Source: Amorphophallus konjac (taxonomy: Eukaryota > Streptophyta > Magnoliopsida > Alismatales > Araceae). Taken from it: a DNA stretch of 64,000 nucleotides. The stretch covers positions 30,652,708 through 30,716,707 of the forward strand of contig CM040127.1 of assembly GCA_022559845.1 (NCBI GenBank), read 5' to 3'. Below are positions 1 through 12,550 of this stretch, one piece after another. The notes under the pieces were generated by a model, which saw only the letters and a list, made by a program, of their open reading frames with translations, did no database searches and was not told where the DNA came from. Positions within the stretch are counted from its first letter, which is position 1, and the number at the start of each line of letters is the position of its first letter. The position numbers and the translations under genes were made by a program.

Positions 1-253
1 AGTTTCTGACTACTTTCTGATGTTTTTGTTATTGCAGATGGAATTTCACAATGTTAATGAGAAACAGAACGCAGAGAAATAACTATCACAGACAAAGAAA
101 TACGATGGCAGTAAGAGAAGGGCGGTAAATAAAAAGCAAGAAAGGTTGCTTTTGCTGATGACATACCACTAACCTCTTGGAACCTTCTGGCCTTCCAAGG
201 ACTGCTATTCCAAAATTGTCTATGCAAGTTGGTTCGTGATCCTCGGTTTCTAA

Positions 254-2480
254 CTATGGGAACATAGCAATTAACTCATCTCTGCATTCTCTAATATTTA
301 TCTCCATAACTTCATCAGTTGAGGAAGGCAAAATGTCACAGCAGTGTCGTCTTAGATACTGCAACTCCTGAACAGCATGCATTAGAAAAAGCAGAATTCA
401 TACTCCCACCACGCATTAGAACAAAATTAACAATAAACAATGTATTACTGTTCATGATAACCAAAAGGGAAATAAAAATAGACGATAAGTCAGCCTAGTG
501 ACAGACATATAATAGAATGAGAATCATAGCAAATCTAAGAATGATAAATGTTACCTGACCAGTACCACGGAAAAGAAAGTGAGAGGACACTATGATCTGT
601 TTTAACTTCTTTGATGCCTTGATCTGCGGGCAGCTACCCATGGGATGCCTGCTATAATTGCTATATATCCCATTGATCTCTGAAGAGACACTTTCTAGGA
701 AGAAAATGGCAGGCCTCTTACAAGGATCTTTAGAAAAGTCCCTTGTATTAAACATATAATGACTGGAAGAAACAGCATGGCCTCTTTTCCATGGCGTAAA
801 TGTCCGCTGCCAAGAAAGGATATCAGGCAGAAGAACATTTCCATTGAAAACCTGAACAGCATAACCCCAAGATATCGACACTGTACGCAATACTGGCCGG
901 TCATAACAGACAGTTTGTTGCAGGATCCTGCCTGAATCAACTTTCACAGCTTCAAACAGATGCTCTAAGGCTTGCACACGATCCATTCCAGGGAAGATTG
1001 GTTCAACATTATCCAAATGATGGAGCGATACCAAAGGTGTTAGTGGATGAGCAGTCAACATTCCAAAAAGATCACCGCGAAGATCAACCTAATTCATGAA
1101 AAAGGAAATTAACCAGTGAAATCTTTGAAATCCAAAATGACAGAAACATTATTCTCGTTCACATCTTAAATTAAGTAAAAGGAATCAATTAAACCATCAC
1201 TGCATGTACCCATCCATTGCCCACTTTCATTGCAGGGCTACAACCCGAAAACATCTCAAGCACAAGTTCCACGAAAAGGAAACGCAAAAAAAAGAGATGG
1301 GACCTCCTTACTCGAGAATCATAGAAAAGACATTATTTCTTGTTTTCTAAACTAGAAAAATTAACAAGCTCTAAATAGTAAATTTTCTATCCTGTCCAGC
1401 AGATGTAACATTCTATCTTCCCGGAGAACAACACCCAGAAGGAAGCAAGATACCACTTGAGCAGCAACATTACAGACAATCACATATAATCACATAGAAG
1501 AGTGAGGCAAACAAAACATCAAGAGAAGCCATATTCTGAGACGATAATGACCATACAGATAACCCGAAAAAGTAATGATAAAAGCACGATTTCCTACAGG
1601 AATGAATAGGGAAATCGTTATGATTCCAGCAACGCAACGACGAAGACAGAAAATTAATGGTCAAAGAAGAAAAAGGAGAAATTTTTTTTGTGACAACCTG
1701 ATGGAAGCCGAGGTCCCTCGTCAGCCCCACCCCGAGCTCCGCCAGGCACGAGAAGACCCTGGCGTCGCCGCCGTAGAGGTGGGCATACCGCACCAAGCAC
1801 GAGTCCAGAACCCCGGCCAGCACCCTCGCCAGCGGCCAGCTCAGCGCGAACCCGCCGCCCCCGAAGGCCATGTCGAACGAGTACTTCTCGTTCTGCTCCA
1901 CCGCCTCAGAGCTCCCCCCGACGTAGTGCCACCACTGCCAGTCGTGCCTCCGCAGCGTCGTCACCACGTTGTCCGGGAAGAACACCGTGTCGTCGTCCCC
2001 GAGCACCACCCACCTCACGCCGGGTAACCCCTCCACGGCTTCCACGAGCTCCCGCACCACCCGTGCCACGCGGACCGCCGACCGCATCCCGCCGCCGGGG
2101 AAGGCGTAGGGCAGCCGGGAGGTGTCGGCGGAGACCCGGAGAGGGGGGAGGCCGTCGCCGCCGGTGTTGCCCTCGGGGAGGGGCGAGTCAAGGAAGACGA
2201 ACCCGCGCATGCGGGCGGGGTCCCACCAGCGGCGGATGTAGGGGCTGCGGCGGGGGAAAGAGCGGGACGAGGAGGCGATGCCGAAGACGAGGTGGTCGAG
2301 GGTGGTGGGAACCGGCTCGGGGACGCCGCCCGCGGCGGCAGATATGGGGGTGCAGAAGAAGCCTCGGGGCTGGCAGGGAGGGAGGCGGAGGAGTAAGAAG
2401 GGTACAGAGAGGAAGAGGACAACGGCGGAGACGAGGAAGGGGACGGTAGCGGCGCCGGCGAGCCTGGTGGAAGGACCCAT
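254..2480 (-). CDS. DUF604 / GT31-type glycosyltransferase, complete, three exons
   Basis: The exons on the minus strand are 2480-1698, 1088-555 and 367-254; all junctions are GT-AG and in phase, giving 476 residues, a usual length for plant DUF604 (Fringe-like, GT family 31) proteins. Residues about 12-31 form a hydrophobic signal anchor, so a type II Golgi membrane protein with a lumenal catalytic domain is expected. The DxD-type metal and nucleotide-sugar motif VLGDDDTVFFPDN lies at about 160-172, followed by QWWHYVGGSSE and the FGGGGFALSWPLA stretch. Exon 2 carries LVSLHHLDNVEPIFP and ISWGYAVQVF. Exon 3 ends with RRHCCDILPSS and a stop at 254-256. An in-frame ATG at 2543 is also possible, but the ATG at 2480 places the anchor at the N terminus. 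Exon 1 is very GC-rich and the other exons are not, a pattern common in monocots. The sugar donor and acceptor cannot be read from the sequence. Confidence 0.85.
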
Positions 2481-2677
2481 GGCTGGCGGAGAGGCCTCGG
2501 CGACTGGGAGAGAAGGCGGAGTAAATGAGAGGAAGCCGGGCAAATCGGGCTAAAAGACGGAAGGGTAGCGATTGCACCGCGGCGCATTGCACCGATCATT
2601 TAAAAGAAAGGGTTACTTGGGTTATCCATGATGTCACCGTGTTATACATAATGTCTTTGACATCTAAAATTTATTAA

Positions 2678-2960
2678 GGCCGCGTTTGGGAAGACCCGTT
2701 AGGCTTCCCCAAATAATCTATCCGTCGTACATAATTTGCAGCGAGTGTTGATTTGTAATCATGTAAAATCTTGAGAATCTAATGTGAGTGAGCTTCGGGA
2801 GATTAGAGAGCTCGACACTTTTTGTGCCTAGTTCTCCTTCTTTGTAAAATCCAGTCTTCACGCAAGCTAAAAGAATGACTTTAGTCATTTGAAAAAAAAT
2901 TAAAACATGTCGGATGCTTCTATCTTGAAAGCCATGCCCAAAGCCTTGTCAAACTGGGCC
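2678..2960. mobile_element. Tourist-like MITE
   Basis: The element has imperfect terminal inverted repeats (GGCCGCGTTTGGGAAG at the left, GGCCCAGTTTGACAAG read inward from the right). It is flanked by the 3-bp duplication TAA (2675-2677 and 2961-2963). It is 283 bp with no coding capacity. TIR and TSD fit a PIF/Harbinger-derived MITE. Confidence 0.7.
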
Positions 2961-2963
2961 TAA

Positions 2964-3207
2964 GACATCGTTTGGGAACACAATAGGGGGTGGATTATGG
3001 CCTTGAAATCTCCACCCCCCAAAGCCTCACCAAATATACCCTTGTCACGTTAGATTAATCAAAAGTTAGATTATGAGTTTTAGAGAGAGATAGGGAGAAA
3101 AGAGAACATTTTTCATAATCTCCAAAAGTTGGTCTCCACCAGCTTTTTCCTTCTCTAAAGGATTTTGGAAAAAAATCCATAATCTGAAATGTTGCCAGAT
3201 GGGACCC
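2964..3207. mobile_element. Second Tourist-like MITE abutting the first
   Basis: The ends are related inverted repeats (ATCGTTTGGGAACA at the left; CATCTGGCAACA read inward from the right). It is bounded by TAA (2961-2963) and TTA (3208-3210), the two forms of a TWA target. No coding capacity. Confidence 0.5.
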
Positions 3208-3210
3208 TTA

Positions 3211-3486
3211 GGGCCCTTTTAGTTGGGATTATTAGGGGATTCCAATCATTAGAATCTCCTGCATAATCTCATCCCAACCAAATGACTCAAAGTTGTCTTG
3301 ATTTTTATGCTGGGTGGATTTTTTAAAACGGAGAGAGAAAGACACAAAATGAGGGGTGTTAAATAATCTACAAAAGTTCCTCTCATGGAGTTTTGGGGTG
3401 GATTTCAAGATCCAAAATCTGACAATTATTCTATGAAGAGATTTTTTAAAAAAAATCTACCTGAACAATTCCAACCAAAGGGGCCC
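3211..3486. mobile_element. Third Tourist-like MITE in the same cluster
   Basis: The inverted ends are GGGCCCTTTTAGTTGGGATT (left) and GGGCCCCTTTGGTTGGAATT (read inward from the right). It is flanked by TTA (3208-3210) and TAA (3487-3489). About 276 bp, noncoding. Confidence 0.65.
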
Positions 3487-3789
3487 TAATAAACAATGAA
3501 TGTGTATAGTAATAACAGATGACAATTAAATAGACTGACATTGATCGACAATAATATTTTTTATTACAGATAGTATGCTTAGTATATCAATAGTTATATA
3601 AGATTTGTAATACATTGATAAATTATCATTTTAATCTTAATTATTGTATTCTGATTTTGATCATTGGTCGTAAACACATGCCATGTCTCTAGTTTCCCAT
3701 CCTTGACAGTATACGACACAGCAAAAAGGAAAATTAACTTAAGTTTGACTTATCCAAAGGACGTGCACCTTTCTATTGATGAGAAATAA

Positions 3790-4600
3790 GGAGGGGGAAG
3801 TCCACCGGCTGATTAAGACTCACCTGGGTGACCCATCTCGAAAGCCCAGTGCTCCGGGTCTATTTCCAACAAGTTTCAACCTAGCACGTGACCGGCTGTG
3901 ACCTGTCACGATGCAGGCTGACGTTCGAATATCGTACTTATGTGCGCCTCCACCCGTCAACAACAGTAGAGTACGTCCTTGACGGGCCTCATCATATTAG
4001 CGGGAGACGTTTCAATCTGGCGAAAAGGGGAAGGTAGAATGTCACTCACAACGCTCTCCCTAACAAAGCAACTCTCACGTCTCCGATGAGCCCTACTACA
4101 TTAATGGCGTAGTTATCTTCTTTGATGAAGGAACAGCATGTCAGTGCCTACATCTCTCTGCCTTGTCAAGTGAGCAGGCAGGGTGACTCATATCCCCTCC
4201 AATCTTGGCAACCCAACAAAGGTCAAGGCCAATCTCACGGCGAAGATATAAATAGGGCCATGGTCTGACGGCCAGAGAGATATGTGATTTTAACCTCTCA
4301 AGCAATCTCTCAATTTGGTCTCTCTCTCTCTCTCCTCCTCCCTCGAGTGTTCGTCACCGCCTCGTTAGTTGATTGACTTGATCGTCGAAAGATTATCCTC
4401 TAGAATATCTCCTAGAACTTCTTCTGACTCTTACTCATGCACGCAAATTTCTCTCTAATGATACCTCTTTCTTCCCTAGTCAAATAAATCATTGGAGTTA
4501 TAATTTATGATCGTGACTATAAATCTTGATCGCTACAGAAATAATTAAGAGGACCTTTTGGCAAATAACTTTTGTTAACACCCATCAATATCAACCCAGA
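3790..4600 (+). repeat. Possible decayed LTR (Tat-type R/U5) with TATA box
   Basis: A TATAAATA box at 4247-4254 is followed by a CT-rich leader and by motifs such as TTGATCGTCGAAAGATTATC, which resemble the R/U5 part of Tat-lineage LTRs. I could not find both termini, a primer-binding site or coding remains. It could instead be an old promoter region. The stretch 3490-3790 is AT-rich with nothing recognisable. Confidence 0.35.
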
Positions 4601-6301
4601 TAATCGGCATTGAAGTCAATAGCTCAATCATCTAATTTATCTATTTTTTAAAATTTAAAATCTGAATAAATAATTAAAGATGGATGACCCCATCGAAACG
4701 TCACAAGCTTTCGTTAATTAAAGTTTCCACTAAAAAGTAGGAGTGTCCCCGGAAGACATCAACTCGGAGCCACTCCGTTGGTCGGGATCAGCGGTCCGTG
4801 GCACAGATGACATCGGTCTCCACGGTGCCCGTCATGTCAGAAGGTGGCCACGCGTTGGGTTCGACGAGGTTGCCGAGACGCGCCACCCCAACTCTGTCGT
4901 CTCCGGTCGAAGTCCTGCTTCGGTCATTCTCGCTTCGGACCATCTTGTCCGTAAACTGGACCCGGAAGCCCGCCTTGGGATCCGCCTCATTAAACGGGTG
5001 AGCCAGATGGTCCGCGAACCGCTTCGGACCAGGTTCTGAAGCCTACTGCTACATCGGTGGTGCTCGTGGTTCGTTCGTGCCGATGTGGTGCGCCGGGTGT
5101 GGCTCTGCTTGCTGCTCCCTCCTCCCCTCCCCCTTCCTTGGGAAGAAAAAGAAGGGCGGGGGAAGAAGTACACGACGACGACGGGCCAGGCCAGTCGGAT
5201 GTGCTTTGTTTGCCTCGGGTTAGGAGAGAATCCGATTCTGTCTGCTTTATGATAAATTGGTGACATCCCCTATTGTTTTACACTATAAAGCACTCAAAGT
5301 CGGTCAATATTTCAAAGGTTAGTTGATGGTCATTGTTAAATAAATGGTGTGAATGCGAGAGAGGAAACACCTGGTTGTCTCTTGCTCGGAGCATTCGTGT
5401 GTAATGAGACCACCCTCCCTCATCTTCGACAAATTAATCCTCGCGAGAGATTAAGCAGCAACTATACAACAATCCAGGAGAACTGCAACCGTTCAGTGCC
5501 TTTGCTCCCACCAATTTTTAAGTGATATGGATTAATTTAGGCACCCCATCAAGCGATTGATAAGCAATCGGTAATTTCAGTGTTTTGTGAGAGATGAAAG
5601 TGTAGACGTTTGTGGGGAATCATTCGATGTGCTTAATTTCTAGAGATTGTAAACGTCACAGCACCACTTGGGTCTATATAATATGGAATTTGAAGATCCT
5701 ACCTGCACATGATCTTCTAATAAGAAGTGATTCATAAGGGGGGGGGGGGGGAGAGAGAGAGGATAGAGGTCCATTTCAACGTAACTAAAGTTATTATTAT
5801 TCCCTGGTTCATGGGTGCTAGCTACAGCTGGATCATAAGGCCCTCTTTATTTTTCGATTAAGAATAGCGTATTTGACCTCGGAGGGTCGAACGCGTCACT
5901 CGAGATAGAATACCGCATTTGTGTGAGGGAGGGTTGTGAGCCCCACCCCCACTTCTCTCTCATCCCATATGTTTTCGATTGTCAAAGAGGCCCTATGCGT
6001 GCAATAGTCAGCTGCGGAAGCTTTATCTTTGATACAGAGTCTCAAGGACACCAAAGCACTTCTTGACCCAAGGGCATGCGGATGTGGTTGGAAGATCTTT
6101 TGAGTTATCAAAGCAACAGTGTTAATAATGGACTCTTCCGAGTGCTGTGCATCAGTCATTTTAATAAAATTTGACAATTTGAGGGGGCAAATCTTCATGA
6201 TTTCAGTGATACACCCGTTACCACCATCAGAGAACGTTAAAAGGAAAAGGAATTATTTGATAAAGGATGACGTGTCACCACAAAATAAAACTTACAAAGG
6301 C
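4601..6301. other. Intergenic stretch, no gene recognised
   Basis: Positions 4740-5266 are GC-rich and hold short overlapping open frames on both strands that resemble no known protein; they may be retroelement debris. A run of ten G followed by a GA repeat lies near 5738-5761. The remainder is AT-rich and contains nothing I can support. Confidence 0.5.
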
Positions 6302-6304
6302 TAA

Positions 6305-7125
6305 TAGCGTGTTTGGGAGCATTTAAAAAAAAATATTTCTACCGAAAAAAATGACCGAAGTTAGGCATTTACCACTTAGAGAGGGAGCGCCGAGAGAGGA
6401 GAGGAGGAGGAACGAGAGGGGGAGTAGGTGGCATCGGGTCGATTGGCGTAAAAATGAAAAATCATATACCGTCTTTCTCCCGTCCGTACGTGCACAGAAC
6501 AGACATCTTCTGAGATCCTCAAAATAAGTAAAAAATCCCCATGGCCCCCGTTGCCACCGCCGTCGCCAATACCGGATCGGGATGCACCTTCGCCATGTCT
6601 CACTTCTTCGGGGTCTTCTTCTTGGGTCTGCTATCGAAGCACGACTGCACCGTCGAAGGAGGCTTCTTGCGACTCGAGGAGATGGTCTCCTGCCCGGGGG
6701 CTGCACGCAATGCCTCCCCCGGGCGGAGTAGGTGCTGCTTGCGTCGGTGGTCCTCCAGTAGAGGAGTCAATTCGAAAATCTCATCCCTGGACTTTGCCAT
6801 CGCTGAGGCGGTGGTGGGTGAGGGGAAGGGGGGTGATGAGGCATAGAGAGAGAGAGAGAGAGGAACGAGAAGGGGGTCGGGAGAGAGAGAGAGAGAGGGG
6901 AGGGGCTCTGTTCGTGAGCACGCACAGGGTTGATGTCACGTGATCGCACCTCTCTTAAAAAAATATGAAAAAAATTATTTTTATTTTGAAGAAGATTATA
7001 ACGAGATAAAATTTTAATCCTGAAAAATTAAAGAGATCTTATCAAATTTATATAAATGGATTGTCTATTCTTAATTTTTATCTTGAGAGAAAAAAAAAGT
7101 AAAAAAATTACAACCAAACACCCTA
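6305..7125. mobile_element. TIR element with TAGGGTGTTTGG-type ends
   Basis: The left end TAGCGTGTTTGGG and the right end (TAGGGTGTTTGGTTG read inward) are inverted repeats. They are flanked by TAA (6302-6304 and 7126-7128). The 821-bp body includes GA-rich simple repeats and a short open frame. The same family, with the same TIR and a 3-bp duplication, occurs at 47765-49028. PIF/Harbinger-like by TSD; no transposase is visible. Confidence 0.7.
6600..6800 (-). CDS. 66-residue open frame inside the TIR element, unknown
   Basis: The frame starts MAKSRDEIFELTPLLE and ends with a lysine-rich tail (RPKKKTPKK). Unlike neighbouring frames it is not simple-repeat translation, and it has GC-rich, gene-like composition. 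It might be a captured host gene fragment or chance. No function is proposed. Confidence 0.2.
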   Translation of the reverse strand: MAKSRDEIFELTPLLEDHRRKQHLLRPGEALRAAPGQETISSSRKKPPSTVQSCFDSRPKKKTPKK

Positions 7126-8599
7126 TAAGGATAATTAGAACCATTGGGATAGTTGATGGGAATAAAAGTACAGCCTTCTTCGATATATGTATCCGGTGTC
7201 CCTCGATAGAAGGAAGAAATAAGATCTCTTGGGTTGAAATGCCTAAAAATGAAAGATCCCACAGGCTCATAATAAGAAGACTTTGTGGTGTCCCGCACGC
7301 CATAACCCTTGCCACATGAACAAACATTCAGAAAAAATGCTCAAAACACAAACTCCTATTTCTATGCTTTTTTTCCTCTTTTGAGACTCTTAAGATATAC
7401 TCTCATAAGTTGTCACTCTTATTTTTATATTATTTTTAATAACCTCATAGAATGCAATGCATGCAAAAAATTCTTTACCACCATGTCCATTAGTATTCTA
7501 TTATAATATCCTATCTAGCAATAGTATTAAATGAAAATATTTAAACAAAAAGCATCATGTTAAGTAGAGAAACCCTCTTAGAGCTGCGAGATGGGGTCAC
7601 GTAAATCAAACACCCAGATGAAACGAACGGGAACTGGATTATCCTGCTGTTATCACGTCTGTTGGGACAATCTGGCAAAACCCTACAGTGATAGCTACTG
7701 CAAATAATATGTTTTTTTAACTAATAATTACTGAGGAATGGCATATGAGCTATGAATCATCATTTATAATCATAAGCCGCATATCCACAGCCTACGTTCG
7801 CTAATATCCAATGAGACACCCATAGATTTTCAACAAAAAAAATGAAACTATATGTACATCCGCCGGCAATCGGCCATTCAAGGTGCTACCAGGTATCGAA
7901 CTAAAGGTCACTATGGACGAGAGGGCTGTAAAACGCAAGACCACTTGGTACGTGGAAATCACCGTCTTAGTTGCATTAAGTTCTTAACGTTCGTGCAACC
8001 AGGAACCAGCCCTTGAAGGGTCTTCTAGACTTTGGTAACCATATAGACTGAAAAAAAAAATGAAACAATTTGACATTAGGAATATGTCGAACAGACCGAA
8101 TAAATTGAAAACAATCTCCTTGGACATTTGTGACAAGCTTCCTTCCAAAAGCATAATTTGAGATCTCAACCGTAAAGATGCGCTAACCGTGAGTAATTAC
8201 AATCACCTCAGCATTATCTGCCCGGTAAAAGACGAGGGAAAGCAAAATGCCAAATTTTCGATATATGAAGTTCCAGCATACTACTATGCGCAAGAAAAAA
8301 AGGAGTTTCCTCAATTGCTGGAGTGAGACAATGGAAGAAGGTATGACCAAATAGGACCAGACGTTCCCTGCAGAAAATCAGCAATGAAAGATCAGTTTCC
8401 ATGTCTATCATAGATAAGCAAGATAAACTACAGAGGGTCCTTTCTCCTTACCCTGACAGCTGGAGTATCTAATCCTGCAGCAGGAGCTTTTTTTTGGACA
8501 ATGTTGTTAGGAAGGAATTAACATGGTGAAATGGGTTTCAGATACCCTCAAAGGTACCCAGTAAAAATTGTTGTAATGCTCACAAATCGCCCAGTTCTA
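7126..8599. other. Intergenic stretch downstream of the DRP3-like gene
   Basis: AT-rich and without a supported gene. The part nearest 8600 should hold the 3' untranslated region of the minus-strand DRP3-like gene. A possible tRNA-derived SINE lies at 7838-7975. Confidence 0.5.
7838..7975 (-). mobile_element. Possible tRNA-derived SINE fragment
   Basis: On the minus strand an A-box-like stretch (ACCAAGTGGTCTTGCG) is followed at tRNA-like spacing by a B-box-like AGTTCGATACC. No poly(A) tail or duplication was found, so the call is tentative. Confidence 0.3.
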
Positions 8600-9718
8600 T
8601 CAGGCAATCATATCTTGCACATCTATGGACGGATAATATCCAACTCCAGAATGAACGCCACTCCCATTAGTATCCATGTTTGGATGAAGCGGGGATGGTT
8701 GCTCCCCTGAATGTGATGACTTTCGTGATTTTGAATGCTTTGGCGAAGCTGCATGTGACATACGGAAATCACTACTCGTTGGATAGAAAGATGAAGATAA
8801 CCCAGGGATCTTTGGCAGGCCAGTTGGGTCAGGACTCAAACTGTAACCTTTTGCAACAGTTTCTGCCTCAAATGGCAATTCATCCAGCGTCTGAAAAAAA
8901 AGGAAATATCTAAATATGATAATCAAATATGCAAATACTATAAAAAGGAAAGAAAACACATGCACATCACAGGCTTGAGTTCATATTTTCATCGAACTAC
9001 CCACCCGGAATGCCTGCTGCAAAATGCGGAGTGTTTCTCGAGTCCGTTTCCTTTTTGCAGTTACGTCATCTGGCTCCCTCAACATTTCTTCAAAAAGGTT
9101 TTCTCTGTTCAATAACACAGGCATGTGTGCGTCCACAGAAAAAAAAGGTAAGATTATCTCATAACAAACATGTCCACCCGAAGTATTGGCAGTTCCTGCC
9201 ATGGGAAGTAAATTAACAATGCTAAATGGTACAGGTAAACTTGATTCACACTACCTGTAAAGTTTCCTGATGAAAACATTGTGCAGCTCACGTTTTGTAT
9301 GATTGACCTGGGAATGAGGACATTTTCAGTAACCTAACAGGCTGCAAGAAAAACTAAATTCAGAAGAGTAGGCATTGATAAGCATGCATATGGATTGTGG
9401 AAATATGTTGATGTCTTTCTCATAGACAACTGCAAAATATCCCTTTAAATTGTATCCCGACAGCTCATATCGAATGGTCAGGCATAGGAAGATAAGGGGA
9501 AGAATATGAAGGGTGTATTTGGGAAGCATAAGGAAGTCTTTTTAAATCACTTAGCCTTCTTAAAGTACTACTCTAGAAAAATGACCCATTTGGTAACTTC
9601 CTAATTTTTACTCGTAGGAGAAAACCTACTTCTCCTTGAAGGAGAAATTTTCTCCCTCCATATGGAGTGATTTTCTCCTCCACATGGAAGGAGGAAAGTT
9701 GTAGAAAGTGCATGACTA

Positions 9719-9764
<46 letters not shown>

Positions 9765-12550
9765 CCCAAGTCAACCTCTTTCCTCGCATGGGACTGCCAA
9801 ACCACAGACCACAATGACGCTATTGTTTGATGCTTTGGCTATTGTTTATATACCTTGAAAATATTGCCTGAGCCTCCTAGCTATTGTTTAAACATAATAT
9901 ATAACTATATTTATATGATCATTATTTTATTTTATGTTTCAAATATACTAAAAACTTGCGAGACACATGTTTAGAGTTAACTAGGTGGAGGCCATTTTGG
10001 CCAAACTTCTTCAAGAAGTACTTCTCAGATGAGAAGCACTTTCCTTAGAGATCACCCCTGTCCGGAGGTACTCCTGTGTGAAGTGCTTCACACAAACTTT
10101 CCAAATGCAGCCGAACTGTCAATTCAAAACAGCCATGAATCTACAAAATGTTCCATAAAGATTTTTATCCTTTCACTGATAGTCTGCAGTTGAGCTGATG
10201 GCCCATCCGCAAGGCTGTCACTCCGTCTCATCAGCATGCATGGGGAGGTTTACCATTTGCACTGGGCATGAGAGGACATCCAATTGAACACAGTTTCCTC
10301 TTTCACCTTCAAATGTGGCACATTCAAGGTGGTGAGAACTTGTAACACAAAATAATGTATTCCACCCCGTCTCTCCTGCCAATGCCAGAAACTGCATCCA
10401 GGCGATCCCACCTGAGCACCACTTTGAGCCGTCTGATCATATTTTTTTAAAAAAAAATTACCCTCTTTTCTGAATTTTCTCTCACCTCTGCATCACCCAT
10501 GGTGACCCATGAATTTAGGGCACCAAAGGGGCACAACACATCCATCCTTATCTTTTTTAGCCAACGAACTTGTATGATCTAACAGCTAGAAAAGGAGTAG
10601 CATGGCATCCGTCCCTCATATATACATATTCCATTCTGCACTAGCAGCATTTCAGTCCAGTGGGAGGGTCAATCACGCACTAATTTTTGGAGCGGCCCAG
10701 TTGTCTGTTTACCCTTGTGAACAGATACAAATGCATTACTAGGGTGGTTTTCTGTCATTTAGTAACAGAATGCATCATAGACCTGGTCTTCTGTTAGTCA
10801 TGTAACAGGAAATCCATTATAGCCCATGGTTTGCCATCTCTTACGAGAAACGTTGTGAGAAATGAAAACCCCGAGACCGAGTCTTCTCTCCCCCCCCCCC
10901 CCCGTTTTCCTCCTCTCTCTCTCTACCTCGGCCCCCTTGAGCTCTCCCTCCCCTATCTCTTTTTTGTCTCTCCCTCTCCCCCGAAATCTCTCCCTGTGAC
11001 TCTCTCTCTCTCTCCCCCCCCCTTCTCTCTGTTTGAGAGAGAAGGAGATAGGGGGGAAGATAGAGATATATGCATCATTTTTTATGATTTTTGATATATT
11101 CTTCAGTTTGTGATTCATGTACCATTTTATGTATATCTTTTTGAAGTAACTTTTGATGTATATTAACATTGGTGCATGTGAATGGATCTGTTATTGTCAT
11201 CATTACTCTTTATTTTGTAAAATTGAGTTGTCAATTAGAAAAACATATTTGTGAAATTGAGTGATTAGTAGAAAAAAATTAGCATTTTCTTCGAAATAGA
11301 CTATATATATAAAAAAATCCAAAATCACCGAACCCGTTCTCCTGAGATTTTTCTGAAATCTCTCTTAGATCTCTTCTCTTCCGCCTTTCCAAGACAAAAC
11401 CAATATTCGAGACGAAAAACCTTGTTATGGCCCTGTTACTATGTGCTGCCCTGCGCACAGTAACTTTCCCTGTGCTGCCCACTTACGATGCCCAGAAATC
11501 ATGGGAACCGCATGGGCAGTATGGAGGGGCAGCATGGATCATCCAACTGGACAATCGGAAGGCACCCTGTTTTGCAGGGGAGCATCATCGCACGTGCTCA
11601 TGTGGCATGGATGATGTTTCTGGGGTACCATCTGATAGCCAGTTGGCACAGGGTACACAGTGCCTTTTTATAGAAATAGAAAGAGAGAGTGTGACTGCTA
11701 GTATTGCAGTAGAGCACATGAAAGATGCATCATCTTATGAATTGGGCTTCTAGACAGATTCATCCAATGTGTCTCAATTGTATTAGATATGAACAGAATT
11801 TTCAGTTAAGGTTGTGACAACAGGTAAGTTTTTCATCAATATCAATGAAGCTGGGGGTTATGATTTGTCTTACAAATTTAATATTGGATCTAGCCTATAT
11901 CCACACCGGTCTTAGCCCTTACATCCCCAGTGACAAAATAGATAGATCCCTGACATTAAAACTGGATAAATCATTCCATCAGTTAAATATCTTTCACATA
12001 CAAGTGCATTACTCTAAACATTTTTGAAAGTGCATTACTCTAAACATTTGCCATAAGAATATCTGGAATCACTAGATGCTACAGAAATATGACCGAGTTA
12101 TAAAGATAAGTATTGTAATAACAACAGCAAGAACAATGGCCAGATTAATAGAGCATGGGAGCACGACACTTACCAGGAAGTGCATGATTGCCTTTGGTAC
12201 AGAATCCTCAATATTTTTCCTCACAATGTCATAATATGATCTCAGCAATAATTTTGTGACAGCTATTTCTATGGTCTCCTGCTCAGTGTGATTTTCTGAA
12301 GGCTTCAAGACAACTGGAGGCTGTGATAGAGAATTAGAAGCCAAACATTTAGCAGATCAAACCAAATGTAATGCATATCCGGAATAACAAGTTATTGTTA
12401 CCTCCTTCAATTGGATCATAGAAAGCGCATGTTCCATGCTCTGGACAGGCTCATTATGAGATTTGCTAACTGAAGCGTCTTTAACAGATGAACGGTTTTC
12501 ACTGCCACCAAAAAATGATGAAATTCCCCAACTAGTTCCCGAACTGCTTC
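8600..12550 (-). CDS. Dynamin-related protein 3-like, C-terminal five exons only
   Basis: Five exons on the minus strand, 12550-12402, 12320-12174, 9307-9255, 9104-9005 and 8890-8600, join in phase at GT-AG sites. They encode about 245 residues ending at a TGA at 8600-8602. Exon 1 reads WGISSFFGGSEN. Exons 2-4 carry the GTPase effector domain, with ETIEIAVTKLLLRSYYDIVR, DSVPKAIMHFL, VNHTKRELHNVFIRKLYR and NLFEEMLREPDD. Exon 5 is the TLDELPFEAE tail. This matches plant DRP3/ADL2 proteins, which divide mitochondria and peroxisomes. Exon 1 starts in phase 2, so earlier exons are required. The GTPase and middle domains are not found anywhere in the window. The LTR element at 12752 begins 201 bp upstream of exon 1, in what should be an intron. 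Intron 2 (9308-12173) holds a MITE. The copy is either split by a huge intron, truncated, or misjoined at the assembly gap. Confidence 0.85.
9511..10112. mobile_element. TIR MITE in the DRP3-like intron
   Basis: The left end GGGTGTATTTGGGAAG and the right end (GGCTGCATTTGGAAAG read inward) are inverted repeats. They are flanked by GAA (9508-9510 and 10113-10115). The 602-bp body is noncoding and includes a (TC)n run at about 9722-9760. Confidence 0.65.
10113..12173. other. Remainder of DRP3-like intron 2
   Basis: Intron sequence with C/CT-rich low-complexity tracts near 10890-11030 and nothing else I recognise. Short open frames here are repeat translation. Confidence 0.5.

Noticed and set aside
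1575..2599. Overlapping frames on both strands over the first gene
   Set aside because: They are shadows of GC-rich exon 1 of the DUF604-type gene; only the frame with the DDD motif continues in phase over two more exons.
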